A stretch of 17,759 nucleotides of DNA from NCBI GenBank assembly GCA_937868025.1, contig CALMLJ010000011.1:1-17759 (forward strand), read 5' to 3'. This document shows positions 1-7,489 of the stretch, piece after piece (the first letter of the stretch is position 1; each line of letters opens with the position of its first letter). The notes below the pieces were generated by a model. The model was given only the letters and a program-made list of their open reading frames with translations. It was not told the DNA's origin and made no database searches. Source of the stretch: an uncultured Acidimicrobiaceae bacterium. GTDB taxonomy: Bacteria; Actinomycetota; Acidimicrobiia; Acidimicrobiales; Microtrichaceae. Position numbers and translations under genes: made by a program.

Positions 1-1211
1 GCATCGGTCGTGGTCCCGGTCCGGGCGTCGTAGCCCTTCGCGTAGGTGACGGTGGCGTCGTCGCCGACTCGCGTCCGCAGCGCGTCGAGGGCGGCGTCGA
101 GGCGGGTCGGGTTGACCTGGGAGCTCCCGGCCCCCTGGTACCTCGGCTCGGCGGCAAAGGCTCCGACCACGGCGATGCGTCCGGCAGGAGCGAGCGGCAG
201 GACTCCGCTGTTGGTCAGGAGCACCGTGCCGGCAGCGGCAGCGCCGCGGGCGACCTGGTGGTGGTCGTCGTAGGCGCCGTCATGCTCGGCACCGTCGCGC
301 CGACCGCGCTGCATCAGTTCGACGACACGGGTCGCACAGCGGTCGAGGTCGGCGACCGGAAGCCGCCCGTTGGACAGCGCTGCGGTGATGTCGGCGTCGA
401 ACGCACCGGAGCTCGACGGCATCTCGACGTCGAGGCCCGCGCTGATGCCGGCGACGCGGTCGCTCACCGCGCCCCAGTCGCTCATCACCAGTCCGTCGAA
501 CCCCCACTCGTCGCGGAGGATGGTGGTGAGCAGCTCGTGGTGCTCGGAGGCGTAGGTGCCATTGACGATGTTGTAGCTGCACATCACCGTCCACGGCGCC
601 GCGTCCTTGACCGCGATCTCGAAACCGGTGAGGTAGATCTCGCGCAGCGTGCGCTCGTCGACGATGGCGTCGACGACGAATCGGTACGACTCCTGGTTGT
701 TGACGGCGAAGTGCTTGATGCTCGTGCCGACACCGCGGGACTGGATGCCCCGCACCATGGCGGCGGCGAGCTTGCCGCTGAGGAACGGGTCCTCCGACAG
801 GTACTCGAAGCAGCGTCCGCCACCGGGATGCCGTTTGATGTTGAGGCCCGGGCCGAGCACGACCGACACGCCTTGCGCAAGCGCCTCCTCGCCAATGGCG
901 TTGCCCACCGATTCGACGAGCGTCGGGTCCCAACTCGAGCCGAGCGCAGCGGCGGGCGGGAAGCAGGTCGCCGGAGCCGAACCGCCGACGCCGAGGTGAT
1001 CGGTCGCGTCGCCCTGTCGGCGGAGCCCGTGGGGACCGTCGGTGACCATGACGGCGTCGAGTCCACGCTCGGTCAGCGGGCCGATCCACCAGAAGCCCTC
1101 TCCCGACATCAGTCGGACCTTCGTGGCGAGGTCGAGGCCGGCGACGATCTCGGCAGCAGTCGGGGGCGCGGACGCGGCTGCGTTCGCGGTCGATTCGTTG
1201 GGTTCGGTCAC
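1..1211 (-). CDS. Glycoside hydrolase family 3 beta-glucosidase, 3' part missing
   Basis: Reading from a GTG at 1211 gives an open frame of about 403 residues that runs off the window edge, so the C-terminal part is not visible. The N-terminal GH3 TIM-barrel is clear: substrate-loop motif DGPHGLR (residues 58-64), GPGLNIKRHP (120-129), the KHF motif (166-168) followed by AVNNQE, and the SDW motif, whose Asp245 is the expected catalytic nucleophile. The family removes terminal beta-D-glucosyl or related sugars from oligosaccharides or glycosides. No signal peptide is visible, so a cytoplasmic enzyme acting on imported sugars is likely. The GTG start is chosen because the reading begins there in a typical way and a TAGGTT box ends 7 nt upstream, which suggests a leaderless message. 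Exact substrate cannot be read from sequence. Confidence 0.9.
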   Translation of the reverse strand, partial: MTEPNESTANAAASAPPTAAEIVAGLDLATKVRLMSGEGFWWIGPLTERGLDAVMVTDGPHGLRRQGDATDHLGVGGSAPATCFPPAAALGSSWDPTLVESVGNAIGEEALAQGVSVVLGPGLNIKRHPGGGRCFEYLSEDPFLSGKLAAAMVRGIQSRGVGTSIKHFAVNNQESYRFVVDAIVDERTLREIYLTGFEIAVKDAAPWTVMCSYNIVNGTYASEHHELLTTILRDEWGFDGLVMSDWGAVSDRVAGISAGLDVEMPSSSGAFDADITAALSNGRLPVADLDRCATRVVELMQRGRRDGAEHDGAYDDHHQVARGAAAAGTVLLTNSGVLPLAPAGRIAVVGAFAAEPRYQGAGSSQVNPTRLDAALDALRTRVGDDATVTYAKGYDARTGTTTD

Positions 1212-1233
1212 GTCGGGGAACCTAGTTCCCGAC
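1212..1233 (-). promoter_or_regulatory. Candidate leaderless promoter and operator of the GH3 gene
   Basis: An inverted repeat GGGAAC-CTA-GTTCCC occupies 1216-1230, with a flanking GTC/GAC pair at 1212-1214 and 1231-1233. On the minus strand the box TAGGTT (1224-1219) lies inside it and ends 7 nt before the GTG at 1211. This fits a -10 element of a leaderless transcript covered by a repressor site. I see no convincing -35 box and no regulator gene next to it. The 191-bp gap 1212-1402 otherwise holds nothing I can recognise. Confidence 0.4.
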
Positions 1234-1402
1234 CGTCGGGCCGTCCTTTCTACGATGCGGCCGTGATCTTCCGTCGTGAACCCAGCGCTCCGAACGCGAT
1301 GTTGCGAGTACTGGGCGGCCGAGTCTCCCGATGGTCTGCTCGCCACGCACGTGTCGACCTTCCACGACGACGGGTACCGCTGCCGGCGCAGCCCGTTGCT
1401 CG

Positions 1403-2188
1403 TCAGGATCTGCACTTTGCGGGGTCGATGCGTTCGAGCCGGGTCCAGCCGGTCCAGCCACGTTCCTGGAGCAGACTCAGGAGCCGCCGAGCGACGGGCA
1501 CGGCGGCGATGAACACGCCGTCGAGCAACGCGACCAACTCGTCGTCGAGACCGAAGCCGGCCAGCTGCTCCTCGGTCCAGTCATCGGCTTCGTTCTCGAT
1601 CATGGCGACGAGGCGATCGGCGATGGCGGGGAGTCGCCGATCGTCGACGGGCCACTCGGCGGCGTCGACGAGTTCGAAGTACAGGTCGACGACGCCCGGG
1701 TCCTCGATCTGTTGACGCTTGAGGGCCATCAGGGTCGGCATCTGGTCGGGGATCTGGGCCGCCACCAGGATCCAGGCGTCGCGTTCCATCGTGACCGCAC
1801 GATCGGGGACGCCCAGTTCGCGGAGACGCTCGAGGTACTCGACCGCCTCGGGTGGAAGCGCGAGTCGGTCACCGACGGCCAGCTCTCCGACCCGTTCCCG
1901 AGCTCGTTGTCGATCGCGGATCTCGGCGCGCAGACGGCGGTCGATGTCGTCGATCGCCGCGATGAACTGGTCCTCGTCGGCAGCGAGCAGTTCGCGTACC
2001 CGTGACAGCGGTACTCCGGCATCGGCCAACGTCCTGATGCGAATCAGTTCGACGACCGCACCGGCGTCGTAGCGCCGGTAGCCCGACGCGTCACGGGGTG
2101 GCTCCGGGAGCAACCCCTTGGCGTGGTAGTGCCGAACCGCCCGCACGGTCACGCCGGCGTAGGCCGCGAGCTGGCTGATCGTCAGCAT
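1403..2188 (-). CDS. MerR family transcriptional regulator
   Basis: The 261-residue protein opens with a classic MerR winged helix-turn-helix: LTISQLAAYAGVTVRAVRHY, then the wing GLLPEP...GYRRYD (residues 2-40), followed by the dimerisation helix and a long C-terminal part of about 130 residues with an acidic/hydrophobic character that could bind a ligand. There is no Cys cluster of the metal-sensing type, so a drug or small-molecule effector is more likely. It lies 39 nt downstream of the ABC permease on the same strand, as the third gene of that unit. The family activates promoters whose -35 and -10 boxes are 19-20 bp apart by twisting the DNA. Exactly such a promoter stands before the ABC ATPase, so it probably regulates its own operon. 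The effector is unknown. Confidence 0.9.
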   Translation of the reverse strand: MLTISQLAAYAGVTVRAVRHYHAKGLLPEPPRDASGYRRYDAGAVVELIRIRTLADAGVPLSRVRELLAADEDQFIAAIDDIDRRLRAEIRDRQRARERVGELAVGDRLALPPEAVEYLERLRELGVPDRAVTMERDAWILVAAQIPDQMPTLMALKRQQIEDPGVVDLYFELVDAAEWPVDDRRLPAIADRLVAMIENEADDWTEEQLAGFGLDDELVALLDGVFIAAVPVARRLLSLLQERGWTGWTRLERIDPAKCRS

Positions 2189-2227
2189 GTCGGGCCCGTG
2201 CTCATCGTTGCCAGTGTGCCCGACGAC

Positions 2228-2995
2228 TCATGCGAGCTTGCGCCGGTACGTCCGCATGCCGATGGCGTACGCGACCACGAGCAGGCCGACACACCAGCCG
2301 AGAGCGATCCCGATGTCGTCGCCCAGCGGTTGTTCCGCGTACAGGTTGCGAAGCGTGTTGACGATGGAGGTGACGGGCTGGTGTTCGGCGAACCACCGTA
2401 CGGGGCCGGCCATTCCCGTCGTGGGGACGAACGCCGAGCTGACGAACGGGAGGAACAGGAGGGGATACGCGAACCCGCCTGCTCCGTCGGGCGATTTCGC
2501 TGCGAGCCCGGCGCTCACCGCGAGCCAGGTGAGCGCGAGGGTGAACAGCAGTACGATCGCGAGGACCTCGAGCCAGGCGACGACACCGGCGCCGGAACGG
2601 AACCCGACGGCGAGGGCGACGAGCACCACCAGCACGAGCGAGATCAGATTGGCGATCACCGACGTCAGTACGTGCGCCCAGAGGACCGCTGAGCGTGCGA
2701 TCGGCATCGACTGGAAGCGTTCGAAGATCCCACTGGCGACGTCGGTGTACAACCGCAGGGCGGTGTACGCGACGCCGGAGGCGACCGTGATGAGGAGGAT
2801 GCCGGGGAGCAGGTAGTTGACGTACTCGACGCCCCCGGTGTCGACCGCTCCACCGAACACGTAGACGAACATCAACAACATCACGATGGGCGAGATCGCC
2901 GTGGTGATGATCGTGTCGGGGCTCCGGGCGATGTGGCGGAGCGAGCGGCCGAGCAGCGTGCTGGTGTCGGTCAGGAAGTGGGATCCCATCGTCAT
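2228..2995 (-). CDS. ABC-2 type exporter permease (DrrB-like)
   Basis: This 255-residue membrane protein has a short cytoplasmic N-terminus (LLGRSLRHIARSPDTI) and about six hydrophobic segments: near residues 32-50, 62-80, 108-130, 140-165, 172-190 and 228-246. The charged loop ERFQSMPIARSA after the second segment is typical of ABC-2 permeases of the daunorubicin-exporter type. The family forms the membrane channel of drug, polyketide or lipid exporters with a separate ATPase. Its ATG at 2995 overlaps the ATPase stop as ATGA, showing translational coupling and a one-to-one partner. The substrate is not predictable, but the MerR gene behind it suggests that a toxic compound induces the system. 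Confidence 0.88.
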   Translation of the reverse strand: MTMGSHFLTDTSTLLGRSLRHIARSPDTIITTAISPIVMLLMFVYVFGGAVDTGGVEYVNYLLPGILLITVASGVAYTALRLYTDVASGIFERFQSMPIARSAVLWAHVLTSVIANLISLVLVVLVALAVGFRSGAGVVAWLEVLAIVLLFTLALTWLAVSAGLAAKSPDGAGGFAYPLLFLPFVSSAFVPTTGMAGPVRWFAEHQPVTSIVNTLRNLYAEQPLGDDIGIALGWCVGLLVVAYAIGMRTYRRKLA

Positions 2996-3831
2996 GCCTC
3001 CTTCGTGTCGGTGGTGCCGGTCGTGTCGGTGGTGCCGGTCGTGTCGGTCAGGTCCGGGCGACGCGTGCCGCCGCCCGGGTCGGGCTCGACCAGTGCCAAG
3101 AAGACGTCCTCGAGGGTCGGCTGTCGCTCGACGAGCTCGGGCGTGGTTCGCGGCAGGAGGGCTCTGAGTTCGACGAGCGTGCCCTCGACGAGGATCCGAC
3201 CCTCGTGGAGGATGGCGATCCGGTCGGCGAGCTGCTCCGCCTCGTCGAGGTGCTGGGTCGTCAGCAGCACGGTGGATCCGCCTCGCGCCAGTTCACGGAC
3301 CGACTGCCAGACCTCGAGTCGGGCGTGGGGGTCGAGGCCGGTCGTGGGCTCGTCGAGGACGACTACGGGCGGGGCGCCGATGAGGCTCATCGCGATGTCG
3401 AGTCGTCGGCGCATTCCACCCGAGTACGTCGACACCCGGCGTCCGCCCGCCTCCGTTAAGGCGAAGCGGTCGAGGAGCTCGTCGGCGACCCGACCTGGTT
3501 CGCCGAGGTGGCGCAACCGGGCAATCAACACGAGGTTCTCCCGACCGGTCAGGATCTCGTCGACGGCGGCGAACTGCCCGGTGAGGCTGATGATCTCCCG
3601 GACGTCCGCCGCCCGGCTCACCACGTCGAACCCGTTCACGGTGGCGACGCCGGTATCGGGATGCAGGAGCGTGGCGAGGATCTTGACCAGCGTGGTCTTT
3701 CCGGCGCCGTTCGACCCGAGGAGGGCGAAGATGCTGCCCTGATCGATATCGAGGTCGACGCCACGCAGGACGTCGAGATCGCCGAACGACTTCGTCAGCG
3801 CCGTGGTCCGGATCGCAGAGATGGTGCTCAT
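2992..3831 (-). CDS. ABC exporter ATP-binding protein (DrrA-like)
   Basis: Read from the ATG at 3831 the protein has 279 residues. It shows Walker A GSNGAGKTT (39-47), the Q-loop at Gln86, the signature SGGM (137-140), Walker B VVVLDEP (156-162, with catalytic Glu161), D-loop GLD and H-loop His194, so it should be an active ATPase. The C-terminal extension ending in LEDVFLALV is characteristic of DrrA/CcmA-type subunits paired with ABC-2 permeases. An in-frame ATG at 3846 is possible, but the start at 3831 lies 6 nt after a candidate -10 box, and neither has a Shine-Dalgarno. The tail is unusual: residues after about 260 are a Thr/Gly/Asp repeat made by a DNA tandem repeat. It overlaps the permease start by 4 nt. 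Confidence 0.92.
   Translation of the reverse strand: MSTISAIRTTALTKSFGDLDVLRGVDLDIDQGSIFALLGSNGAGKTTLVKILATLLHPDTGVATVNGFDVVSRAADVREIISLTGQFAAVDEILTGRENLVLIARLRHLGEPGRVADELLDRFALTEAGGRRVSTYSGGMRRRLDIAMSLIGAPPVVVLDEPTTGLDPHARLEVWQSVRELARGGSTVLLTTQHLDEAEQLADRIAILHEGRILVEGTLVELRALLPRTTPELVERQPTLEDVFLALVEPDPGGGTRRPDLTDTTGTTDTTGTTDTKEA
3003..3048. repeat. 18-bp tandem repeat in the 3' end of the ABC ATPase gene
   Basis: The unit GTGTCGGTGGTGCCGGTC (plus-strand sense) occurs twice without mismatch at 3005-3022 and 3023-3040 and continues for 8 more bases. Because the period is 18, it stays in frame and encodes repeats of a Thr-Thr-Gly-Thr-Thr-Asp hexapeptide just before the terminal KEA. Such in-frame repeats can change copy number by slippage without breaking the gene. 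Confidence 0.9.
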
Positions 3832-3836
3832 GGGTG

Positions 3837-3871
3837 AAGCGTGCATGGTTGACCCCGCGTCAAGGTCAACC
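3837..3871 (-). promoter_or_regulatory. MerR-type promoter/operator of the ABC exporter operon
   Basis: A perfect inverted repeat GGTTGACC/GGTCAACC (3847-3854 and 3864-3871, 9-nt spacer) lies directly upstream of the ATPase start. On the minus strand it contains a TTGACC -35 box (3869-3864). The best -10 candidate, CACGCT (3842-3837), follows after 20 bp and ends 6 nt before the ATG at 3831. A 20-bp spacer filled by a dyad is the hallmark of MerR-activated promoters, and a MerR gene is the last gene of this operon. The -10 box is weak, as expected for an activator-dependent promoter. Confidence 0.6.
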
Positions 3872-3930
3872 CCTGACTTCCGGAGAGGCGCGTTCGACGG
3901 CCCCGACCGGGCCGGCGGTAGCGTTGCCTC

Positions 3931-4173
3931 GTGTCGGCGGTTCCGGGATCGAGAACGATCAACGTCCGTGTCGTGACTCGTGCCAAGAAGGACGAGGTTG
4001 CCGGCGAACGCAACGGTCGTCTGCTCGTTCGGACCACCGCGCCGCCGGTCGAGGGTCAGGCCAACGAAGCCGTCCGACGAATCCTCGCCAAGCACTTCGA
4101 CGTTCCGACGCGTTCAGTGGAGTGCATCTCGGGCAGCCACTCCCGCGACAAGGTGCTCCGAATCAGCGAGTGA
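3931..4173 (+). CDS. DUF167 / YggU (UPF0235) family protein
   Basis: The 80-residue product matches the small DUF167 family along its full length: the basic N-terminal strand INVRVVTRAKKDEV, then the conserved GRLLVRTTAPPVEGQANEAVRRILA segment, then the SGSHSRDKVLRI end. The family is widespread with a known compact fold but no settled biochemical role. The start is a GTG at 3931. A TAGCGT box at 3919-3924 ends 6 nt before it and no Shine-Dalgarno is present, so the message may be leaderless. The gene is divergent from the ABC operon, and its last 11 bases overlap the end of the convergent GAF-EAL gene. Confidence 0.85.
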   Translation: MSAVPGSRTINVRVVTRAKKDEVAGERNGRLLVRTTAPPVEGQANEAVRRILAKHFDVPTRSVECISGSHSRDKVLRISE

Positions 4174-5401
4174 CCGCAGGCGACGAGGCGGACGCGCCCG
4201 GAACCGTGGCCGCCGGCATCGCATAGCGCTCCTGCATCGCGTCGGGTGCTCCGGCGCGGGCGAACAGCCAACCCTGACCGAGGTCGACGCCGACGTCGCG
4301 CAGCACGACGGCATCCTCGACGGTCTCGATCCCCTCGGCGACCGTCTGCGCTCCGAGCGACGCCGCGAAGTCGACCAAGGACCGCGCGAGCGTTCGCAAC
4401 ACCGGGTCGTCGGCGACGCCGGCGACGATGCTCCGGTCGAGCTTCAGGATGTCCGGTGCGGTGAGGACGATGTGACGGAGCGACGAGAATCCGGCACCGA
4501 CGTCGTCGATCGCCAGTCGCATGCCGCGTTCACGGAGAGGTGCCAGCGCCGCAGCGAGCTCGTCGTAGTCGTCGACGGGTGCGTGCTCCGAGAGCTCCAG
4601 GACGACCCGATCGGCCGGCAGATCCGCCAGCAGTTCACGACACCGACCGCTGAGGAACGTGTCCGGCGAGAAGTTGATGGCGACGTAGCCGCTGACGTTC
4701 GGCAGGTGGTCCGCTGCCCGACGGAACGCCAGCACCTCCAGGTCGATACCGGCCCCGATCGACGACGCCTCTTCGAAGACGACGTCGGGTGGGAGCGACC
4801 AGTCGGCGGGAAACCGGCTGAGAGCTTCTGCGCCGACGCGGGTTCCGTCGACCAACGACACGATGGGCTGCAGCAGGACGGTCGGCCCTCCGGCCCGCAT
4901 GATCGGCGTCAATCGCTGGACGATCTCGTCGCGGCGACGACCTTCGACGAGTCCGGGCTCGATGATCGTCACCGCAGCGCTCGAGAGCACTTCGAGCAGG
5001 GCCCGGTCGCGCTCGACCAGGCCCCGGTCCTTGCTGAACCCGGCGGCGCAGAAGGTGCCGTACAACGAGCCGTCACTCAGGGTGACGGGCACGGCGACGT
5101 AGCTCCGGATCCGGGGGAACCGCGCTGCGGGCAGCCGCATTGCCTCCGGCAGCTTGGCGACGTCGGGGATGACGGGCGGCAGTCGCCCGTCGAGGATCGC
5201 TTGACAGAACGACGTGCTCTGCGGCTGGGTCTGACCGTCGCGGAACAAGGGGATCGACGACTCGACGACCTCGAGGTGCTGGGTCTGCCCGTCGAGGCGG
5301 CTGAGGAACGTGAGGCTCAGCCCCAGCGCGTCCTTCGCGGTTCGAAGGAGTTGCGCTACCTGCTCATCGGTCTCGGATCGCGTTCCACGCCGGCTGCCCA
5401 T
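4163..5401 (-). CDS. GAF-EAL cyclic-di-GMP phosphodiesterase
   Basis: The 412-residue protein has an N-terminal GAF sensor domain (about 13-148, with SFCQAIL...VIPD and IRSYVAVPVTLSDGSLYGTFCAAG) and a C-terminal EAL domain (about 160-395). The catalytic set is intact: EAL at 192-194, Asn243 in INFSP, Glu269 in LELSE, the DD pair 299-300 followed by a loop VGAGFSSL close to the active DFGTGYSSL form, Lys320, and Glu356 in AEGIE. It should therefore hydrolyse cyclic di-GMP, with activity set by whatever the GAF domain senses. There is no GGDEF domain and no membrane segment, so it is a soluble cytoplasmic enzyme. An AGGGAG lies only 2 nt before the ATG, so the start is likely but not certain. 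Confidence 0.92.
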   Translation of the reverse strand: MGSRRGTRSETDEQVAQLLRTAKDALGLSLTFLSRLDGQTQHLEVVESSIPLFRDGQTQPQSTSFCQAILDGRLPPVIPDVAKLPEAMRLPAARFPRIRSYVAVPVTLSDGSLYGTFCAAGFSKDRGLVERDRALLEVLSSAAVTIIEPGLVEGRRRDEIVQRLTPIMRAGGPTVLLQPIVSLVDGTRVGAEALSRFPADWSLPPDVVFEEASSIGAGIDLEVLAFRRAADHLPNVSGYVAINFSPDTFLSGRCRELLADLPADRVVLELSEHAPVDDYDELAAALAPLRERGMRLAIDDVGAGFSSLRHIVLTAPDILKLDRSIVAGVADDPVLRTLARSLVDFAASLGAQTVAEGIETVEDAVVLRDVGVDLGQGWLFARAGAPDAMQERYAMPAATVPGASASSPAVTR

Positions 5402-5435
5402 CGCTCCCTATCGGCCATGCCGACCCGCTCCTGAG

Positions 5436-5470
5436 GAGGGCTCGGGCGGCAGCAGGCCGCCCGAGCCCTC
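5436..5470 (-). terminator. Strong GC-rich hairpin terminator after the arsR-AHSA1 unit
   Basis: A perfect 15-bp stem GAGGGCTCGGGCGGC (5436-5450) pairs with 5456-5470 around a 5-nt loop AGCAG. It begins inside the stop codon of the AHSA1 gene. There is no T-tract, which is common for terminators in high-GC actinobacteria. It separates the operon from the GAF-EAL gene 35 nt further on. Confidence 0.8.
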
Positions 5471-5957
5471 ACTGCAGCGTGACCAGCACCTCGTCCAGCT
5501 GCGCAAACGTCTCGTGCGTCGCTTCCGCCGCACCGGTCCCCGATTCGTCGAGCGCTTCCTTCGAGGGAAACAGCTCGCTCATCACGAGCAGCGTCCCGCC
5601 ATCCTGCTCTTCGAACGTCACGGTGGTGACCGAGCTGTTCGCCCCGTCCTCCTCGTTCGTCCACACGATCCGCGACGGCGGATCGACCTCGATGTAGCGG
5701 CCGAAGAAGTCCATGCCTTCGCCGAAGTTGAGCCGGTACGTGCCTCCGGTGCGCACGTCCATCTCGCAGGCGTACAGCGTCATGCCCATCGACTTCGGCA
5801 CCCACCACCTCTGGAACAGCTCGGGATTCGACCATGCCTCGAACACCAGTTGCGCCGGGGCGTCGAACGAGCGGGTCACGACGATCTCGCGGTCAGACCT
5901 CCGTTCCACTGTCGTGCGTTTCGTCGCTGCGGCCTCACTTGCCGTGATGTCACCCAT
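5469..5957 (-). CDS. AHSA1/SRPBCC domain protein
   Basis: This 162-residue protein has the AHSA1 (SRPBCC, START-like) signature: IVVTRSFDAPAQLVFEAWSNPELFQRWW near residues 25-52, the central GGTYRLNF, and SELFPSKEALDESGTG towards the C-terminus. The fold makes a deep hydrophobic pocket that binds small ligands or partner proteins. Its ATG (5957) overlaps the end of the upstream ArsR gene by 8 nt. The ArsR plus AHSA1 pair is a common two-gene unit in actinobacteria in which the HTH protein represses the pair. The physiological ligand is generally unknown, and I can add nothing specific from this sequence. Confidence 0.88.
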   Translation of the reverse strand: MGDITASEAAATKRTTVERRSDREIVVTRSFDAPAQLVFEAWSNPELFQRWWVPKSMGMTLYACEMDVRTGGTYRLNFGEGMDFFGRYIEVDPPSRIVWTNEEDGANSSVTTVTFEEQDGGTLLVMSELFPSKEALDESGTGAAEATHETFAQLDEVLVTLQ

Positions 5958-6300
5958 CTGACTGCTCCTTCCGTTTCAACTGTTCGATGACCTTGTCCAG
6001 CTCGGAGAACCGCGCGTCCCACAGGTGGTGGTACGTCTCGATCCACGCCGCGACCTCGTCGAGGCGGCCTGCCCCGATCCGGCAGTAGCGGACCCGTCCG
6101 ACCTTCTCGGTGGTGACGAGACCTGCCTGCTCGAGGATGCCGACGTGTTTCCTCATCCCGGTGAGGGTCATGTCGAACTTCTCGGCGAGGTCGGTGATCG
6201 AGGACTCCGCGCGTCCCAGCTGTTCCAGCACGCCGCGACGGGTGCCGTCCGCCAACGCTGCGAACGAGGCATCGAGATCGACCTCGGCATACTGAACCAT
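5950..6300 (-). CDS. ArsR-type winged-helix repressor
   Basis: Read from the ATG at 6300 the product is 116 residues, the usual size of this family. The winged helix is clear: FAALADGTRRGVLEQLGRAESSITDLAEKFDMTLTGMRKHVGILEQAGLVTTEKVGRVRYCRI (about 12-75), followed by a dimerisation helix. It lacks the ELCVCDL metal box, so it is the non-metal type usually paired with AHSA1 proteins. A longer reading from 6336 exists, but the 6300 start is preferred because a GATACT box ends 7 nt before it, giving a leaderless message. The start codon lies within its presumed operator, so autorepression is very likely. Confidence 0.9.
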   Translation of the reverse strand: MVQYAEVDLDASFAALADGTRRGVLEQLGRAESSITDLAEKFDMTLTGMRKHVGILEQAGLVTTEKVGRVRYCRIGAGRLDEVAAWIETYHHLWDARFSELDKVIEQLKRKEQSDG

Positions 6301-6336
6301 ACGGTTCAGTATCTCTCGCGCCGCTCGGCGATGCAA
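6289..6336 (-). promoter_or_regulatory. arsR promoter with operator over the start codon
   Basis: A perfect inverted repeat ATACTGAACC/GGTTCAGTAT (10-bp arms, 4-nt centre) spans 6289-6312. On the minus strand it contains most of the -10 box GATACT (6313-6308) and the ATG of the ArsR gene (6300-6298). A TTGCAT -35 box (6336-6331) is 17 bp upstream of the -10. Transcription would start at or next to the A of the ATG, so the operator covers the -10 box, the start point and the first codon. Confidence 0.75.
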
Positions 6337-6363
6337 GCGCTTCGTCGAACGATCGGCGGCGGC

Positions 6364-7488
6364 TCAGCGACGGGTCGCTCGTCGGAACCGCTCGACCTCC
6401 GCCTGGTCGTACGGCATGCCGTCGCCGTGGAGGAGCTCGTGGAACCAGGGGGCGTCGGGCGGGGTGTCCTTCTGCCAGCTGCTCCACGGGTACCGCGTCT
6501 GCGTCCGCCCGTCGACCAACCCCCACGTGTAGCAGCCGACCTGACGATCGGCGAACACGTCGATCAGGTCGGGAGTGGATCGAGGTCGACCCATCCACTC
6601 GGTGCACAACACCGGTCGTCCGTAGGCCGCCAGGTGGTCGATGCACCCCTCGAGCCGCCGACGCGGGAGGTAGTTGTGAAAGGTGATCACGTCCGATCGG
6701 GACAACATGAGCCGGTTGATTCGATCGCCCCGCTCCAACGCACCCGACACCCCGACGAACACCCCGGCCGTGAGGGGCTGGGACGGGTCGGCCGCCTGCG
6801 CCCAGTCGAACACCCGGTCCAGGAGCTCGGTCGCGAGCCAGTACTTGTCGGCCGATCCCGTAGCGATGTAGTTGATCTCGGGTGCGTTGGGCTCGTTGAA
6901 CAGGTCCCAACAGTGCACCCGACGGTCGTCGCCGAACCTTCCGAGCACCTCGTCGACATAGGGGCGCAGCTCGTGCCACCGGCGCGGCTCCGACAGGATC
7001 TCCGACCCCGGCGACTGCAACCAGATCGAGTTGTGCGTGCGCGGCCGCGGGTCGGGTTGGGGGCCCAGGTGCGACACCGGGTTCCAGCACCCGTCGAACA
7101 ACACCAGCATGGCCCCGATGCCGTGCGCATCGGCGAGGCCGAGCACGTCGTCCAACCGTTGCCAGAAGCCCGGCACCTCGGGCAGCAGGTGGTGGAGGAA
7201 CAGCCGGATGCTGTTCATGCCGAGGTCGGCCGCCCATCCCAGCTCCCGGTCGATGGTGACGGGGTCGTACGTCTCGGGCTGGAACATCTCCAACTGGTTG
7301 CCCGCTGTCGACGGCATGAAGTTGCACCCGACCAACCAACCGACGTCGTCCTGCCATGCGAGGGCGCGGTCTCGACTCCATCGCGCCTCGGAGCGGACCG
7401 GCGGCGTCCACCGCGCCGGGTACGCGCCGCGCACCACGTCGAGTCCGTGGCGGAGCAGCTGCGCCGCGAGATCGATCTTCGTCGGCAC
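6364..7488 (-). CDS. GH5-like (cellulase-family) glycoside hydrolase
   Basis: The 374-residue protein has the layout of a clan GH-A TIM-barrel: a conserved N-terminal GCNFMPSTAGN (54-64), strand motif MNSIRLFLHH, MLVLFDGCWNP, the acid/base motif CWDLFNEP with Glu199, HNYLPRR (271-277), and the nucleophile strand RPVLCTEWMGR with Glu297. Both catalytic glutamates are therefore present. Such proteins are usually annotated as cellulase-family or xylanase-like enzymes, but the true substrate is open. There is no signal peptide, so it acts in the cytoplasm unless exported otherwise. Its GTG start (7488) is 1 nt after the stop of the lipoprotein gene, and it is the last gene of the TetR-controlled operon. 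Confidence 0.85.
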   Translation of the reverse strand: MPTKIDLAAQLLRHGLDVVRGAYPARWTPPVRSEARWSRDRALAWQDDVGWLVGCNFMPSTAGNQLEMFQPETYDPVTIDRELGWAADLGMNSIRLFLHHLLPEVPGFWQRLDDVLGLADAHGIGAMLVLFDGCWNPVSHLGPQPDPRPRTHNSIWLQSPGSEILSEPRRWHELRPYVDEVLGRFGDDRRVHCWDLFNEPNAPEINYIATGSADKYWLATELLDRVFDWAQAADPSQPLTAGVFVGVSGALERGDRINRLMLSRSDVITFHNYLPRRRLEGCIDHLAAYGRPVLCTEWMGRPRSTPDLIDVFADRQVGCYTWGLVDGRTQTRYPWSSWQKDTPPDAPWFHELLHGDGMPYDQAEVERFRRATRR

Positions 7489-7489
7489 G

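Noticed and set aside
1222..1461. Small 79-codon minus-strand frame between GH3 and MerR
   Set aside because: It overlaps the MerR gene end, lacks a ribosome-binding site and has no recognisable features.
258..1715. Long plus-strand open frame across the GH3 and MerR genes
   Set aside because: It is antisense to two clearly recognisable genes, has an Arg/Val/Asp-rich composition typical of GC-rich shadow frames and matches no family.
3003..3048. Possible CRISPR-like repeat
   Set aside because: The 18-bp units are directly adjacent without spacers and lie in frame inside a coding region, so it is a tandem repeat.
3980..5434. Plus-strand open frame of about 484 codons
   Set aside because: It lies antisense to the intact GAF-EAL gene and out of frame with DUF167; its composition is that of a shadow frame.
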